Assembly (NCBI GenBank): GCA_947359465.1
Contig: OX375874.1
Coordinates: forward strand, 93,094,172 to 93,158,171
Direction: 5' to 3'
DNA: 64,000 bases
DNA from: Metellina segmentata
Lineage: Eukaryota > Arthropoda > Arachnida > Araneae > Tetragnathidae
The notes under the pieces: model-generated
Database searches by the model: none
Told to the model about the DNA's origin: nothing
What the model saw: only the letters and a program-made list of their open reading frames with translations
Translations under genes and position numbers: made by a program
Part shown: one piece after another, positions 11,602 through 23,429 of the stretch
Layout of the letters: every line of letters starts with the position of its first letter
Numbering within the stretch: the first letter of the stretch is position 1

Positions 11602-12841
11602 TACACATTTTCGTGACGACTCAAATTTGCGCTGCGATTGCATCTGCCGATGACGTCAGCAAAAGATCTATGAGTATTTCTAACATTCTTTGTATTATGC
11701 TCTTTTCAACGCAATATTGTTCATTTATATATCGTTTATATTTTTCAGATTATTAAGATTTTCGCACTTGCGCTTTTTTGTGACAATCGAAAACTAAGCG
11801 GGGTACCCCAGTTTTGAAAGGTGCAACGTATGCTATGACAAAAATGAGAGATTAATGGTCAGTGGGAGCTACAAAGATGTTAATATGTAAATATCAGAAA
11901 CTCGATTTTTTTTCCATGATAGACATGATGACTTCAAAAACAGAAACAAGCGCGGTTGGATTCTTATAAGGAAATAGAAAATGTTCTGAAAGAAATTGAA
12001 TTCCAATAGACCACTAGAGATGTTCCAGTTCGACGTTAATTAAAATACCTACCCACTTTGTCAAACACAAACCCCAAAAATCGTCCGTTTTCTGTTAGGT
12101 ATGGGCTAATAGCTAAAGGCACGCTCTAGGATTTTATATCTATCTAATGCTATCGTGTCTCAATAAACTATCAGAAACCAGAAGCTCCCGAGACATGAAA
12201 AAGATAGCTTGATAGGTGATTTTGACACCTTTTGACACGACTATATCAGGAAAATCACGTTCAATCGCAAAACGGACAGTTCTTTTTTTGAGTTAGCTTT
12301 CGATAAGGAACCTCTCTGTATACTAGAAAGAAGACGGGCCAAAATGTTATTTACCTTCAACGTCATTATTACTTTGTCAATTGTGTTTGACAAATTAGCA
12401 ATTTCATATCTATTCCCGTGTTGTTTTCTGAATTGAAATTCAATTAATTAAATTTGAGATGTAATAATGTTGAAATGTGGCGTAGTTTTTTTGTTTCTTT
12501 TCATACAATAAATGCTTCAAAACTTATTTAGATGTTCTATCCAAAAATAGTATCCAAAAATAGTAATTGATCCCTAGAAAATTTACGATAATAATTGAGT
12601 TTGTAGATTACCTCCACACACACACACACACATCTAGGAACCACTCTATAATCACTGCAAGTCTTTTTGTACCTTTTTCTTTTGGGCCTTTTTTTTTAAA
12701 TACAATTTACGAAATACAATTAAAACAATTTATGAAAAGGACGTAACAAGTACATAAAAAATAGATAATTGAATTTGCGTAGCAATTGAATTACTTTCCC
12801 TTTGGGATTTGGGAACGTGTGAGCCCGGTTACAAAAGTAGA
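11602..12841. other. Intergenic DNA with an (AC)n microsatellite
   Basis: No gene was recognised. A (CA) run lies near 12614-12631. Sequence near 12330-12500 (CAATTGTGTTTGACAAATTAGC... TTGAAATTCAATTAATTAAATT) is a diverged relative of 15560-15650, so part of this stretch belongs to the older dispersed repeat seen again at 15440-19640. Confidence 0.45.
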
Positions 12842-12927
12842 GGTAATGGTAATGGTAATTTTAGTTAACGTCGTACTAGAGCAACATAACGAGCTATTGA
12901 CGACGGTCCGAGATCAATCCCTTAAGG

Positions 12928-15060
12928 CAGGGGTCGGCAACCTGCGGCTCGCGAGCCGCATGTGGCTCTTTTGATGTAAAATTGCGGCTCTCCAGTTCCA
13001 TACGAAAAAAAAAATAATATATATATATATATATTATCATCAAAACCCTTAAAAAATAAGAAAAAATATTTTTAAGTACCTAATTTCTCAATAGCCTATA
13101 TTTTCATAATTGTTAATTAAAAATCTAAGCTTAACATGACCGTAATGAGATAAATTTGAACTATTGTTTTGTTCTTAGAGATGAGAATCCGTGACCATGT
13201 TATCTTTCAGCCAATTGCATTCCATTTCCGTCTCACCCAAACAGCCACCGTCTAGAGTCTAGACAACACGTCTAGATGATGAGATGGTGAGATCTCAGAT
13301 GGTGAGTACGTCAAAGATTGTTTTATAGGTGTATCTGAAGAACTGTTTCGTTATTTTAAAAACAATGCAGAAATCATGAAAAAAAACCGAAGATTTGCCA
13401 TTAACTGCTAAAGCAGTACAAGATAGAACTTCTAAAATGTCTTCAAATGTAACACATATGCAAGTGGAAGACATTCTACTGGCTTCTGCCTTATCACTTG
13501 CTATAGATGAGTCTTGCGACATAAAAGACACGGCACAAGCTACCCTTTTCGTCAGGTATATATCGTACCAAGGTCCGAAAGAAGAACTGCTAGGATTGCT
13601 ACCGTTCTCAGGGCAAACTCGTGGAGAGGATAAAGCAAATGCTTTGCAAAAATGCCTGGGAGACAATGGAATCTTTATAAATAAAATCGTTTCTATGTCA
13701 ACTGATGGAGCCAGCAGTATGACGGGAATACCCCCCCCCCCATAGAGGGGTAACATCAATTCTTCAGAAAAAAAATAAACCACGAAATTCTAACATTTCA
13801 CTGCATAATTCATCAAGAAGTGCTTTGTGCCCAAACTTTTCCGGCCGAAATAGTTGAGATCATGAACTTGGTAATTAAGATTATTAACAGCATCATGGCA
13901 AAAGCACTCTACCATCTCCAGTTTAAAGATTTCCTTGAAGAAATAGATAGCCAGTTTTTTTTTACCTACTTCTGCACAATAAAGTGCGATGGCTTTCCAG
14001 AGGTAACGTATTGCAACGTTTTCGCTTTGTGCTTGAATGAAATAAAAACATTCTTCAATGAAAAAAAACATTGACTATCCCGAACTGGAAGAAGACAAAT
14101 GGCTTCAAAAATTCAACTTCATGGTAGATACCACAATGAAAATAAATGAACTAAATCTAAAACTGCAAGGAAAGGGCGACCCAGCCTACGCCTTGCATGA
14201 AGAAATAGTTTGTTTCGAAAAAAAATTACTTCTTTTTGTTGAAGACATGGAGAGCGGTAAATTACTTCATTTTAAAAATGCAACTATTGACGCGAATTAC
14301 TTCAGCATAGCTTTAAAAAACATGAAGGATGGATTCGCTGAGAGATTTGAGCAATTCAAAACAAACAAAAGTACTCTCGCGTTCATAGTAAATCCTCTCA
14401 ACACAAATACAAATGAGATCAACATTGACCCATTTGGAATTGACGCTGGATCGCTTCAAATGCAATTGCTAGATTTGAAAACCAAAGACTTGTGGAGTGG
14501 CAAATTCACAGAACTCAAGAGCAAGTTGGAAGAGTTGGAGGTCCAGAAATGCATGCACATCGCGCAGAACAAGTGGATAGCTCTAACAAAAATTCCGCGA
14601 GTTGAGGCCCTCATATTCGGCGCATGGAATCGTCTTCCAGAATGCTACAGTGAGGTGAAGAAGTTGACATATGGAGTGCTGACGAACTTCGGGTCGACAT
14701 ATTAGTGCGAGCAAGCGTTACCTTGCATGAATATATAAAAAGTAAAGTTAGAAGTCAACTAACAAATTAAAATCTCGAGTCGTGCTTGAAACTTAAAGCA
14801 AGTTATAAGCCAGATTTAATCAAACTTTCAAAAGACATGCAAAGGCAATGCTCCCTTTGATGTAACTATCTATACTTGCGTTTTTAAAGGAATAAATATT
14901 ATTCCGTATTTAAAGCCGTTTATTTTAAATCAAAAATCAAATATATGTAAGCAAATACTATAATATTGAAACAAAAAAATTTTAGTGGCTCTTTAAAACC
15001 TAGGAAATTTTGTAAATTGTAACTTTTGGCTCTTCCGTTTCAATAGGTTGCCGACCCCTG
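12928..15060 (+). mobile_element. hAT transposon (GTF2IRD2/Charlie-like) nested in a SINE
   Basis: The termini CAGGGGTCGGCAACC and GGTTGCCGACCCCTG are perfect 15-bp inverted repeats. They are flanked on both sides by the identical 8-bp duplication CCTTAAGG (12920-12927 and 15061-15068). The target octamer is itself palindromic and belongs to the SINE consensus (CCCTTAAGGGA), which confirms insertion into a pre-existing SINE. The element is 2133 bp and carries a mutated transposase. A (TA)n run follows the left end near 13015-13034. Confidence 0.95.
13305..14850 (+). pseudogene. hAT transposase pseudogene, GTF2IRD2-like
   Basis: Most of a hAT transposase can be followed in order. VKDCFIGVSEELFRYFKNNA starts near 13305. 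[20 protein letters not shown] carries the first catalytic Asp region. [11 protein letters not shown] follows the second Asp region. Then come FHCIIHQEVLCAQTFPAE and IMNLVIKIINSIMAKA, then the long open piece 14058-14705 ([18 protein letters not shown] onward), and finally FGSTY. A stop (TAG, 14703-14705) falls where the dimerisation motif should continue as LCEQ, and CEQALPCMNI follows it. An 11-C run (13731-13741) with a following stop, plus other frameshifts, disable it. The family resembles the Charlie8-derived part of vertebrate GTF2IRD2. Confidence 0.85.
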
Positions 15061-15149
15061 CCTTAAGGGAAAGGTTCGAGGACAACACCTCGTAATTTTG
15101 AACCACGGTCAGATGACGAAGCAACACCTGAGCTGGCACCCCAAAAGTA

Positions 15150-15435
15150 GAGGATTGCCATCTAGAGGGTTGTAAATTCTAAACTCGATCCAATCCAAGA
15201 CCGCCGTGTACAGGAGAGGGGGCTGGTGCATGTTAAATCTGCCATGGCCTTAAATGCCCTCATGTTGGGTTGGTGTGAAAATTTGAAGAGTGGTGTGGCA
15301 GCTCAGGAGTTGATCTCGTCATCTGACCGAGGTTTAATGAGGTGTTTTCTGCGAATCTCCCTTCGGGATTAATCCCTGACCGTTTCCAATAGCCCGTTGA
15401 GTCACTCCAGTGTGACGTAAGTTCAACTACCTATC
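15150..15435 (+). repeat. SINE class B
   Basis: It starts in a degraded class B head (GGGTTGTAAATTCTAAACTC, a B-box relative). It runs through GGCCTTAAATGCCCTCATGT, GGTGTGAAAATTTGAAGAG and CGTCATCTGACCGAGG to a tail near TCAACTACCTATC. It lies head-in toward the split class A SINE just upstream. Confidence 0.8.
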
Positions 15436-15439
15436 TTCA

Positions 15440-16269
15440 TTTTAAGGTAACCCCCGATATGTATTATGTGCGAGCAATTAGGTAGATGAAGAAAAATCTT
15501 CGCAGTCTGTTTTGTTTACGCTGGAAATGCCTCTTATTTAGCTTTACTTTCAACCCTAAAAATATTTGTCAACCGAGTTGAACAATTTAGCAATTTCAAA
15601 TCTGTTTTGTTTCCTAATTTGAAATTAAACAATTTAAATTTCGGGTGTTATGTGGTGGAATTGTGTGTTTTTCTGATTCGATTTCTAGTAACCACGATAT
15701 ATATTACATAGCATTTGAGCAGGGGGCAAGGTCTTCTAATTCCGTCTAGTTTGTTACTATTTATACTGAAAATCTCTCGCATGTTCGATACTTACTGCAA
15801 GAACTACCAGATTTAGTGTTAATACCGTGGGTAATACATAGGTTTGAATGAAAATAGTCTTGTGTGGAATCTTGGACTAAAAACTACATATTGTTTTTTA
15901 TAAACATATAATGGAGTTTTACTTTGATTTTTATTTCTAATTTTTTACCCAACCATTTGAAAACTCTGATTCCTAGTGCGTTAGCGTTTCTGTGGTTGAC
16001 AGGGTTTCCTGTAGGTATTCCAAACTCCAAACGTAGCTTGTTTTTCGAATACGATTCTCAGTACGTCAATGAAAATTCCAAATAATTAACTCAAATTTAT
16101 ACATAATAGTTGATTGTTCAACGACAGATAAATTAAGTGTAAAAGTCACCGAAGCGGCGATGAACTACATGTCAAGGTAACCTCTATGACAGCATTTGGG
16201 TAACGGAAGTAAAATCTTCGTATTCCTTCTGATTTGTATATTCGCACTGAAAATTCCATTCATATAGAC
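15440..16269. repeat. Diverged ~390-bp dispersed/tandem repeat
   Basis: Segments such as GATACTTACTGCAAGAAC (about 15789), AACCATTTGAAAACTCTGAT with CCTAGTGCG (about 15952) and AGCATTTGGGTAACGGAAG (about 16192) match, with many changes, the repeats at 16377-18526 and 18850-19640. They are therefore older copies of the same unit. Confidence 0.6.
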
Positions 16270-16385
16270 GGTAGGTATTTTAATTAACCTTGTTCTGAGG
16301 TAACACAACGGGCTATTGACGACAGTCCGGAATCAATCCCCAAGGAAAACAACCGAGGACAACACCACGTAATTTTGAACCACGG
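16270..16385 (-). repeat. SINE fragment at left edge of the 430-bp array
   Basis: GGTAGGTATTTTAATTAACC through CACGTAATTTTGAACCACGG is the tail-side part of a class B-like SINE. It stops abruptly at GAACCACGG and joins ACTCATATGG of the tandem unit. The internal SINE pieces of the array are class A-like but stop at exactly the same base. Confidence 0.85.
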
Positions 16386-18526
16386 ACTCATATGGATACT
16401 TACTGGAAGAACTTTTTGCTATCAGATAGGGAAGAGTTTAATATCTTTTTGAGTAGGATCGGATGAAAACAGTCAACCTCAAAACTACCAAAGAACTTTG
16501 ATGAGCATGTGATTGACTTTAATCCCCAATTTCTTACCCACACCATTAAGAAATTCTGATACCCCTCTGCACTCTAATGCTAACATGACCAAGCTTAATT
16601 TTAAAATATTTCTTGTCGAACGTAACGTCATTTAACTTATTCTTCGAATACAATTGCAGATCTTCGCGAATAAAAATTCCAAAGAAAATGAATTTCGAAT
16701 TGGTAATTTTAATTATCGTCGTACTAGAGTAACACAACGGGATATTGAAGACGGTCCGAGATCAGTCCTTTTAGGGAAAGATTCGATTACAACACCTCGT
16801 AATTTTGAACCACGGACTCATATGGATACTTACTGGAAGAACTTTTTGCTATCAGATAGGGAAGAGTTTAATATCTTTTTGAGTAGGATCGGATGAAAAC
16901 AGTCAACCTCAAAACTACCAAAGAACTTTGATGAGCATGTGATTGACTTTAATCCCCAATTTCTTACCCACACCATTAAGAAATTCTGATACCCCTCTGC
17001 ACTCTAATGCTAACATGACCAAGCTTAATTTTAAAATATTTCTTGTCGAACGTAACGTCATTTAACTTATTCTTCGAATACAATTGCAGATCTTCGCGAA
17101 TAAAAATTCCAAAGAAAATGAATTTCGAATTGGTAATTTTAATTATCGTCGTACTAGAGTAACACAACGGGATATTGAAGACGGTCCGAGATCAGTCCTT
17201 TTAGGGAAAGATTCGATTACAACACCTCGTAATTTTGAACCACGGACTCATATGGATACTTACTGGAAGAACTTTTTGCTATCAGATAGGGAAGAGTTTA
17301 ATATCTTTTTGAGTAGGATCGGATGAAAACAGTCAACCTCAAAACTACCAAAGAACTTTGATGAGCATGTGATTGACTTTAATCCCCAATTTCTTACCCA
17401 CACCATTAAGAAATTCTGATACCCCTCTGCACTCTAATGCTAACATGACCAAGCTTAATTTTAAAATATTTCTTGTCGAACGTAACGTCATTTAACTTAT
17501 TCTTCGAATACAATTGCAGATCTTCGCGAATAAAAATTCCAAAGAAAATGAATTTCGAATTGGTAATTTTAATTATCGTCGTACTAGAGTAACACAACGG
17601 GATATTGAAGACGGTCCGAGATCAGTCCTTTTAGGGAAAGATTCGATTACAACACCTCGTAATTTTGAACCACGGACTCATATGGATACTTACTGGAAGA
17701 ACTTTTTGCTATCAGATAGGGAAGAGTTTAATATCTTTTTGAGTAGGATCGGATGAAAACAGTCAACCTCAAAACTACCAAAGAACTTTGATGAGCATGT
17801 GATTGACTTTAATCCCCAATTTCTTACCCACACCATTAAGAAATTCTGATACCCCTCTGCACTCTAATGCTAACATGACCAAGCTTAATTTTAAAATATT
17901 TCTTGTCGAACGTAACGTCATTTAACTTATTCTTCGAATACAATTGCAGATCTTCGCGAATAAAAATTCCAAAGAAAATGAATTTCGAATTGGTAATTTT
18001 AATTATCGTCGTACTAGAGTAACACAACGGGATATTGAAGACGGTCCGAGATCAGTCCTTTTAGGGAAAGATTCGATTACAACACCTCGTAATTTTGAAC
18101 CACGGACTCATATGGATACTTACTGGAAGAACTTTTTGCTATCAGATAGGGAAGAGTTTAATATCTTTTTGAGTAGGATCGGATGAAAACAGTCAACCTC
18201 AAAACTACCAAAGAACTTTGATGAGCATGTGATTGACTTTAATCCCCAATTTCTTACCCACACCATTAAGAAATTCTGATACCCCTCTGCACTCTAATGC
18301 TAACATGACCAAGCTTAATTTTAAAATATTTCTTGTCGAACGTAACGTCATTTAACTTATTCTTCGAATACAATTGCAGATCTTCGCGAATAAAAATTCC
18401 AAAGAAAATGAATTTCGAATTGGTAATTTTAATTATCGTCGTACTAGAGTAACACAACGGGATATTGACGACGGTCCGAGATCAGTCCCTTTAGGGAAAT
18501 ATTCGATTACAACACCTCGTAATTTT
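16377..18526. repeat. 430-bp tandem array, five units
   Basis: The phrase TTTTGAACCACGGACTCATA recurs at 430-bp spacing, with unit boundaries near 16377, 16807, 17237, 17667, 18097 and 18527. The units look identical by eye except the last, which has a few changes near its end (TTGACGACGG for TTGAAGACGG, AAATATTCG for AAAGATTCG). Each unit joins about 310 bp of the older repeat (GATACTTACTGGAAGAAC... AGAAATTCTGATACCCC) to about 120 bp of class A SINE. The repeated 63- and 80-codon ORFs lie on opposite strands and cross the SINE junction, so they are not credible genes. Confidence 0.95.
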
Positions 18527-18752
18527 GAACAGCGGTCAGATGACGAAGCAACACCTGAGCTGGCACCCCACTCTCCAAACTTCCACACCAACCCAACGTG
18601 AGGACTTTCGGCCACGACAGATTTAAGGTGCACCAGACGCCTCTCTACCATACGCTTACAAACATACATGCCCGGACCCGGATTTGAACTAGGAACCTTC
18701 CTATCTAGAGGCTAACACCTTAACCACTATATGGGTTGGTCGGCGAATTTTG
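18425..18752 (-). repeat. SINE class A, near full length
   Basis: It follows the 430-bp array and supplies the SINE portion of the last unit. It then continues through GGTCAGATGACGAAGCAACA and CACACCAACCCAACGTGAGG to the tRNA-like head. On the minus strand the head reads GTTCCTAGTTCAAATCCGGG, with CATATAGTGGTTAAGGTG upstream. Confidence 0.9.
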
Positions 18753-18849
18753 AATTGATTTTGGATAGTTGATTGATCAGCACCTATTAGATTAAACGCC
18801 AAATGCGATCAATCACATTTGAAATATCTACCATTGTTTTCATGTCTAT

Positions 18850-19640
18850 TAACTTCATGTTTGTCGCAGGGTGGCGAAATATGACTCTTGCACCATAAAA
18901 TCCCAACTGACCAATGGATATGCATCATGCGGGAGCATTTGGGAAGCTAAATCTGCGCAATCCGTCTGATTTGTTTGTTTCACGCTGATAACACCTTTCG
19001 TGGACGGATACTTACTGAGAGAACATCTCGCTATCAGCTTTAATACTTTGATAAATAGGGTTAGATGAACTCTTGGTCCAAAGCTACCTTTCTTCCTGTG
19101 GTCTTTGATGAGCATGTGTGTAGTATGTCATGCAGTTACATTAGGCTACGTTGTGGATTTTCATCCACAATATCTCACCGGCACCATTTGGAAACTCTGA
19201 TCCCCCAGTGCGCTATTATGCTAACGTGGCCGAGGTGTTGAAAAGCTTCCGTATCGGAGTCGTAGGTTTTCGAAATATGACTTTCACCGTTAAATCCAAC
19301 CAACAGATATGTATCCTATGAGAGCATTTGGGAAGTCAAATCTGCGCAATTCGTCTGGTTTGTTTGTTTCACGCTGGCAACACCTTTCGTAGACGGACAC
19401 TCACCGAGAGAACTTCTCGCTACCAGCTTTAATACTTTGATAAATAGGGTTAGATGGAGTCCTGGCCCCAAAAGCTATCTTTCTACCGATGGTCTTTGAT
19501 GAGCATGTGATGGAGTTATGTTTAGGCTCCGTGTGGATTTTCATCCCCAATTTCTTACCCACACCATTTGGAAACTCTGATCCCCCAGTGCGCTATTATG
19601 CTAACGTGGCCGAGGTTAAGTTGAAAAGCTTCCGTATCGG
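18850..19640. repeat. Two ~390-bp diverged repeat units
   Basis: GCATTTGGGAAG (about 18938 and 19326), ACACCTTTCGT with GACGGA, CTTTAATACTTTGATAAATA, GGTCTTTGATGAGCATGTG and TCTGATCCCCCAGTGCGCTA each occur twice in the same order at spacing of about 385-390. The same order, much diverged, underlies the 430-bp units. Confidence 0.85.
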
Positions 19641-20480
19641 ATTCAATCGATGATTGCATAACGGGAGTGGCAAGAGTGTTTTCCATACGAACGATGGGAG
19701 GAGGGTCTGGCCGGCAGCTGACAGGCTGGCTCTCTCTCTCTCTCTCTCTCTAGGGGAAGGCCAACTCTCACAGAATCCCGCGAGGTTTGATTGTGCGCTT
19801 TTGTACTTCGCCATCCCTGCCTTCACTGTTTCAATAAGATCCCGGGAGTCCCCCGAGGGGGAAGGATCTTTCCTTTCAGAGAGGAAGGCCTTTCCTCTCT
19901 CCATCTCTCTCTCTCTTCCTCTGGCTCTGATGACTTTCTCTCTTCTCTATCTCTCTTCCTTTTAGGTTTTCCATTTACCCGTTCAAAAGACCGCCGGGTC
20001 CCATGGCGACGTGGAGTTGATGTCTGCCTTTTGTGGAGATGACGGAGAGATCCTGGCGGATGAATCCCATCCCTCTCTTCCCCTATCTATCCGATGCCTT
20101 CTCTTCGGCTTCGTGCCCCGCGTCTGTCTATCGCTGCTCTCTGCGTGTTTATTGTGGCTGTTTGTGTGCCTGGACCAACCGGAGAGAGAAAGTCTGCCTT
20201 TGTCTAGCCTGCTGCCTTGTCTACCACCGGCAATCCCATCAAATCGACGCCCTTTTTATAGACTATCTCCCTTTTTCTAACCAATCCCTGCCGCTCCTTT
20301 ATAAAGAGAGAGATTTTATATTCTTTTTGGGGGAGTATTTTTCCTCTCTGTACTTTTTTTTTCCTGTGTGATTTCGGATTAGGTTTTTCTCTGCGAGGTG
20401 GGAAACTCGAGTCTCTTAGGAGATTCTGCGTTACTTTGGAGTTGTGTATTTTTTCGTCCTTGCTTTCGAAAGGCGAAGTC
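19641..20480. other. CT-rich, GC-elevated island
   Basis: The island begins after the repeat and contains a (CT) run (19730-19751), many CTCTCTC blocks and CpG-bearing segments (19980-20240). ORFs of 80-110 codons are open in several overlapping frames, typical of CT-rich DNA. It may be a promoter, untranslated exon or regulatory island; I saw no decisive start codon or splice donor. Confidence 0.4.
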
Positions 20481-20649
20481 ATTATATTTCATTTCCCCTT
20501 CAAAGAAAGTAGAAATAAATGTGCCGGTACTCTCTCTGGTAGAGGAGAATGGTCGGTTTTATTTAAACCGCGTAACTTAATATTTAGTACTATGTATAAG
20601 CTCGGAACAACGGCTTTGGTTGTGCACTGCAAAATGGATTTAGTATGTT

Positions 20650-21822
20650 TATAGAGAAATTTTACACACGAAAAAACTTTGTGCATAAAGATGTATGTTC
20701 AAGCTTAAAACTTGGTGATCTTTATTTTCTATGTATTATAAATATTCTATATTAAAATAGATAATAAGATGTATTCTTAGAGAGAAAGATATTTCAGCTT
20801 TTTTTTTTGTTTGTTAATTTTTCGATGATTGTTAAAGTGAACTTTAAATCAGATTTGAAAATAAAATTGTTTCCTGAACATTGCCTGTACCAATTTAAAT
20901 GAAAAAAATAAGAAGTATATTTTTAAAAGGTTCCGCTAAAAATTTGGTTCCAAATAGTTTCATGGAGAAAATGATATACATGTAAAACTGATAATAATAT
21001 GTAAAATTGACCATAATATATCAAACTGACGTATATGATGTATATATATATGGATATATAGAACAAATGTATAACACATACAAAATTCGTCTTATGAATT
21101 GTTGTAAAAAATCTATTTTAATGCCTTTAAAAGGTAACAAAGTTTTATAATCAAACTAATTTTTTACTAACACTCGACAGGTCGAATAGGTCAATAGAAT
21201 GTAAAGAAGATACAACAAATTTAACGAGTGCCATTTATCAGCAATAATATTACATGTAGTACAAATGCTACTCAATTAAAATTAATATTTCTCTATACCT
21301 TTATAAATAAAGAATGTTTGGAAACAATGGGATAGAAGATTTTTTATATGAACAAATGCGATTCATTTAATACTAATAGTACTGTTCACTATTTTTACTA
21401 ATCCTTAATTATAATTGTTTGTAAAGTAATTTCCTTTTCGCTTTCAATAAAATTTGGATTATATCTGGATTTGTTTAATTTTTTTACTCAGAACGAAGCA
21501 TTTTAATTATTAAAAATAAATCAACCAGTATGAAAATAAAAATACAAAAAAAAGGAGAGCTTTTCTCTATTTATAGAGATAGTTGAGTAAATTATTTTGG
21601 TTTATAGTTACGAAAAACCAAAGTAGTGTTTAATTACTGTTTTGAGTGTGTGATGTAGCGTAAAAAATGTATCACATAATCGTCTTCTATTTTAAAATAT
21701 CGCGTTGGCAAATAGATATTGATCTTAAAAAATCACCCAATTTTCGTATTTAAAGTATAAATATAAATTTTAAAATATATCTAATATATGCTCTGATATG
21801 TTTGATCATAAAAATTTAATCA
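20650..21822. other. AT-rich intergenic DNA
   Basis: Long A/T-rich stretches with TATA-like runs (about 21040-21060). No supported feature was found. Confidence 0.55.
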
Positions 21823-21830
21823 GGGCCGGT

Positions 21831-22112
21831 CGTACAAAAAGTGCGGAATCCAATTCCATTAATACTGAGGGCATCTGCAAAATGCTTAAAAGAATTATAG
21901 ATAAATGACGCTTTTTGACAGGTGAATTGAGTAATTGACAGTAGAAAACATTTTTAAATAAAAATATTCGTTTAAATGTGTCGTTAAATAGTTTAGAGAT
22001 AAAATGATTTTATACGAGTAATCTTTTATCAACCCCATTCATGATGGGAACCCTTGAATCGTATGGGGCCTCAGCTGATTGAATCGGTGAAATCGTCTTA
22101 GGACCGGGCCTG
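21831..22112. mobile_element. hAT-type MITE, 282 bp
   Basis: The termini CAGGGCCGGTC and GACCGGGCCTG are inverted with one offset base. They are flanked by the 8-bp direct repeats AATTTAAT (21823-21830) and AATCTAAT (22113-22120). No coding sequence lies inside, so it is a non-autonomous hAT derivative. Confidence 0.75.
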
Positions 22113-22343
22113 AATCTAATTACATGATTTAATTCCCTTATCTCTACAACTAAGCAATTTTATACGATTCGGAGAGTCCAATAACACATCTTTTTAAGTA
22201 AGACTTAAAAATTGTACAGTAGAATTTAGTTTCAAGAATATCAGGGCGGGACATAAAAGATGGGAACCTTATTGCTCTTTTACTTGAATCTGTGGTAGAA
22301 GTTTTATTATTATCCAATCCAAATAGGATACGGTTGCATGATA

Positions 22344-22911
22344 CACTACCCTACAATAATGGATCGGGCAGCAAGCTTTGATGTAATAAGGGAAAAAATA
22401 CATGGTTTAATAGAGGGATGTTCCCCCACACGCTGCAATTACACTAGCAACCCTTGGGATACTTTCAACAAGGTTTTGATACACAGCTATGGGTATTTGT
22501 GTCCATTCCTGCTGGAAGAATGTCGCCAGCTCAGCTGTAGATTTCGAACGCGGTTCCCTGGTCCGGAAGCGTCGCTCTAACGCGTCCCACAAATGTTCTA
22601 TGGGGTTTAGATCGGGACTCCTGAGCAGGGCAGGGAAGACGTTTTACATCCATATCTTGATACCACTGCTTGACAGAGGCTGCAACATGACATGGAGCGT
22701 TGTCGTCCTGGAAGTAACATTCGTCCATTCCATAAAATTGCCAGAGCGTAGGAAGAACCTGATTGTCCAAAATGTTTATGCAGGCGTCGGCGCTCAATTT
22801 ACCAGAACAACATGCAAAGGTGCCAGGCCATACCACGAAAAACACCCCCAAACAAGTAGTCGGTTTTTTATGCAAATTCGTTGGCGTCCGGTTCATTATT
22901 TTAGGGTAGTG
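22344..22911 (-). mobile_element. 568-bp Tc1 deletion derivative, copy 1
   Basis: The ends CACTACCCTACAATAATG and CATTATTTTAGGGTAGTG are inverted and flanked by TA (22342-22343 and 22912-22913). The interior encodes only the C-terminal half of a DD34E transposase on the minus strand. It has the same length and the same internal junction as the copies at 24815-25383 and 52966-53532. Confidence 0.9.
22407..22870 (-). pseudogene. Tc1 transposase C-terminal half, broken
   Basis: The minus-strand frame carries [20 protein letters not shown], then [19 protein letters not shown] with the second catalytic Asp. A frameshift near ESRSKPHR separates it from MWDALERRFRTREPRSKSTA and the C-terminus at LVESIPRVASVIAAC. 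The N-terminal DNA-binding domain and first Asp are absent by deletion rather than decay. Confidence 0.8.
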
Positions 22912-23034
22912 TATATGAATCTGCAGCTCCATCATACCCTAACCCCCCCCCCTATTATCAAGTCCTCCGCTTACCATCAGGTGCAATCAGGACATCTCCC
23001 TGGATACTAAACCCGTATCCAACTGAGACGAGTC

Positions 23035-23355
23035 GGTAGGTATTTCAATTAGCGTCGCGATGGAGTAACACAGCGGGGTATTGTTGACGTCCAAGATCAA
23101 ACCCGAGGGATAAGATCCGCGGACAAGACCACGTAATTTTGAAACACGATTCGAAGATTCAGATGACGAGGTCACACCGGAGCTGGCACTCCAGTCTCCA
23201 ATCTTCTTCACCGCGCCAGCGTTAGGTCATTTAAGGTCACGACAGATTTAACATGTACCCTCCCCCTTCGCACATGACGGTCTTTGATTAGTTTTGAACT
23301 CTCAACTCTTCGGTTCTTGATCCGTTACACTTTCAATCTGGCTACCACGGATCTA
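23035..23355 (-). repeat. SINE class B
   Basis: The tail GGTAGGTATTTCAATTAGCG leads into AACACAGCGGGGTATTG, CACGTAATTTTGAAACACG and GATGACGAGGTCACACC. It ends in a degenerate class B head (TTGAACTCTCAACTCTTCGG as read on plus). Confidence 0.8.
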
Positions 23356-23429
23356 TCACAATGAGAGAAACAATCCTAAATATTTTTATATAATTCCACC
23401 CCCTGATGGTGGTTTAATAAGGTATCGCG

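Larger units (their letters stand above)
12842..15144 (-). repeat. SINE class A split by a hAT insertion
   Basis: The SINE's tail side (GGTAATGGTAATGGTAATTT... GATCAATCC) lies at 12842-12927 and the continuation (CCTTAAGGGAAAGG... GAGCTGGCACCCC) at 15061-15144. The two halves join into the normal SINE body when the hAT at 12928-15060 is removed. The copy is truncated at 15144 and lacks its tRNA-like head. Confidence 0.9.

Noticed and set aside
16546..18601. Repeated 63- and 80-codon ORFs in the 430-bp units
   Set aside because: They overlap on opposite strands and cross the junction between SINE and older repeat. Their repetition simply follows the tandem DNA.
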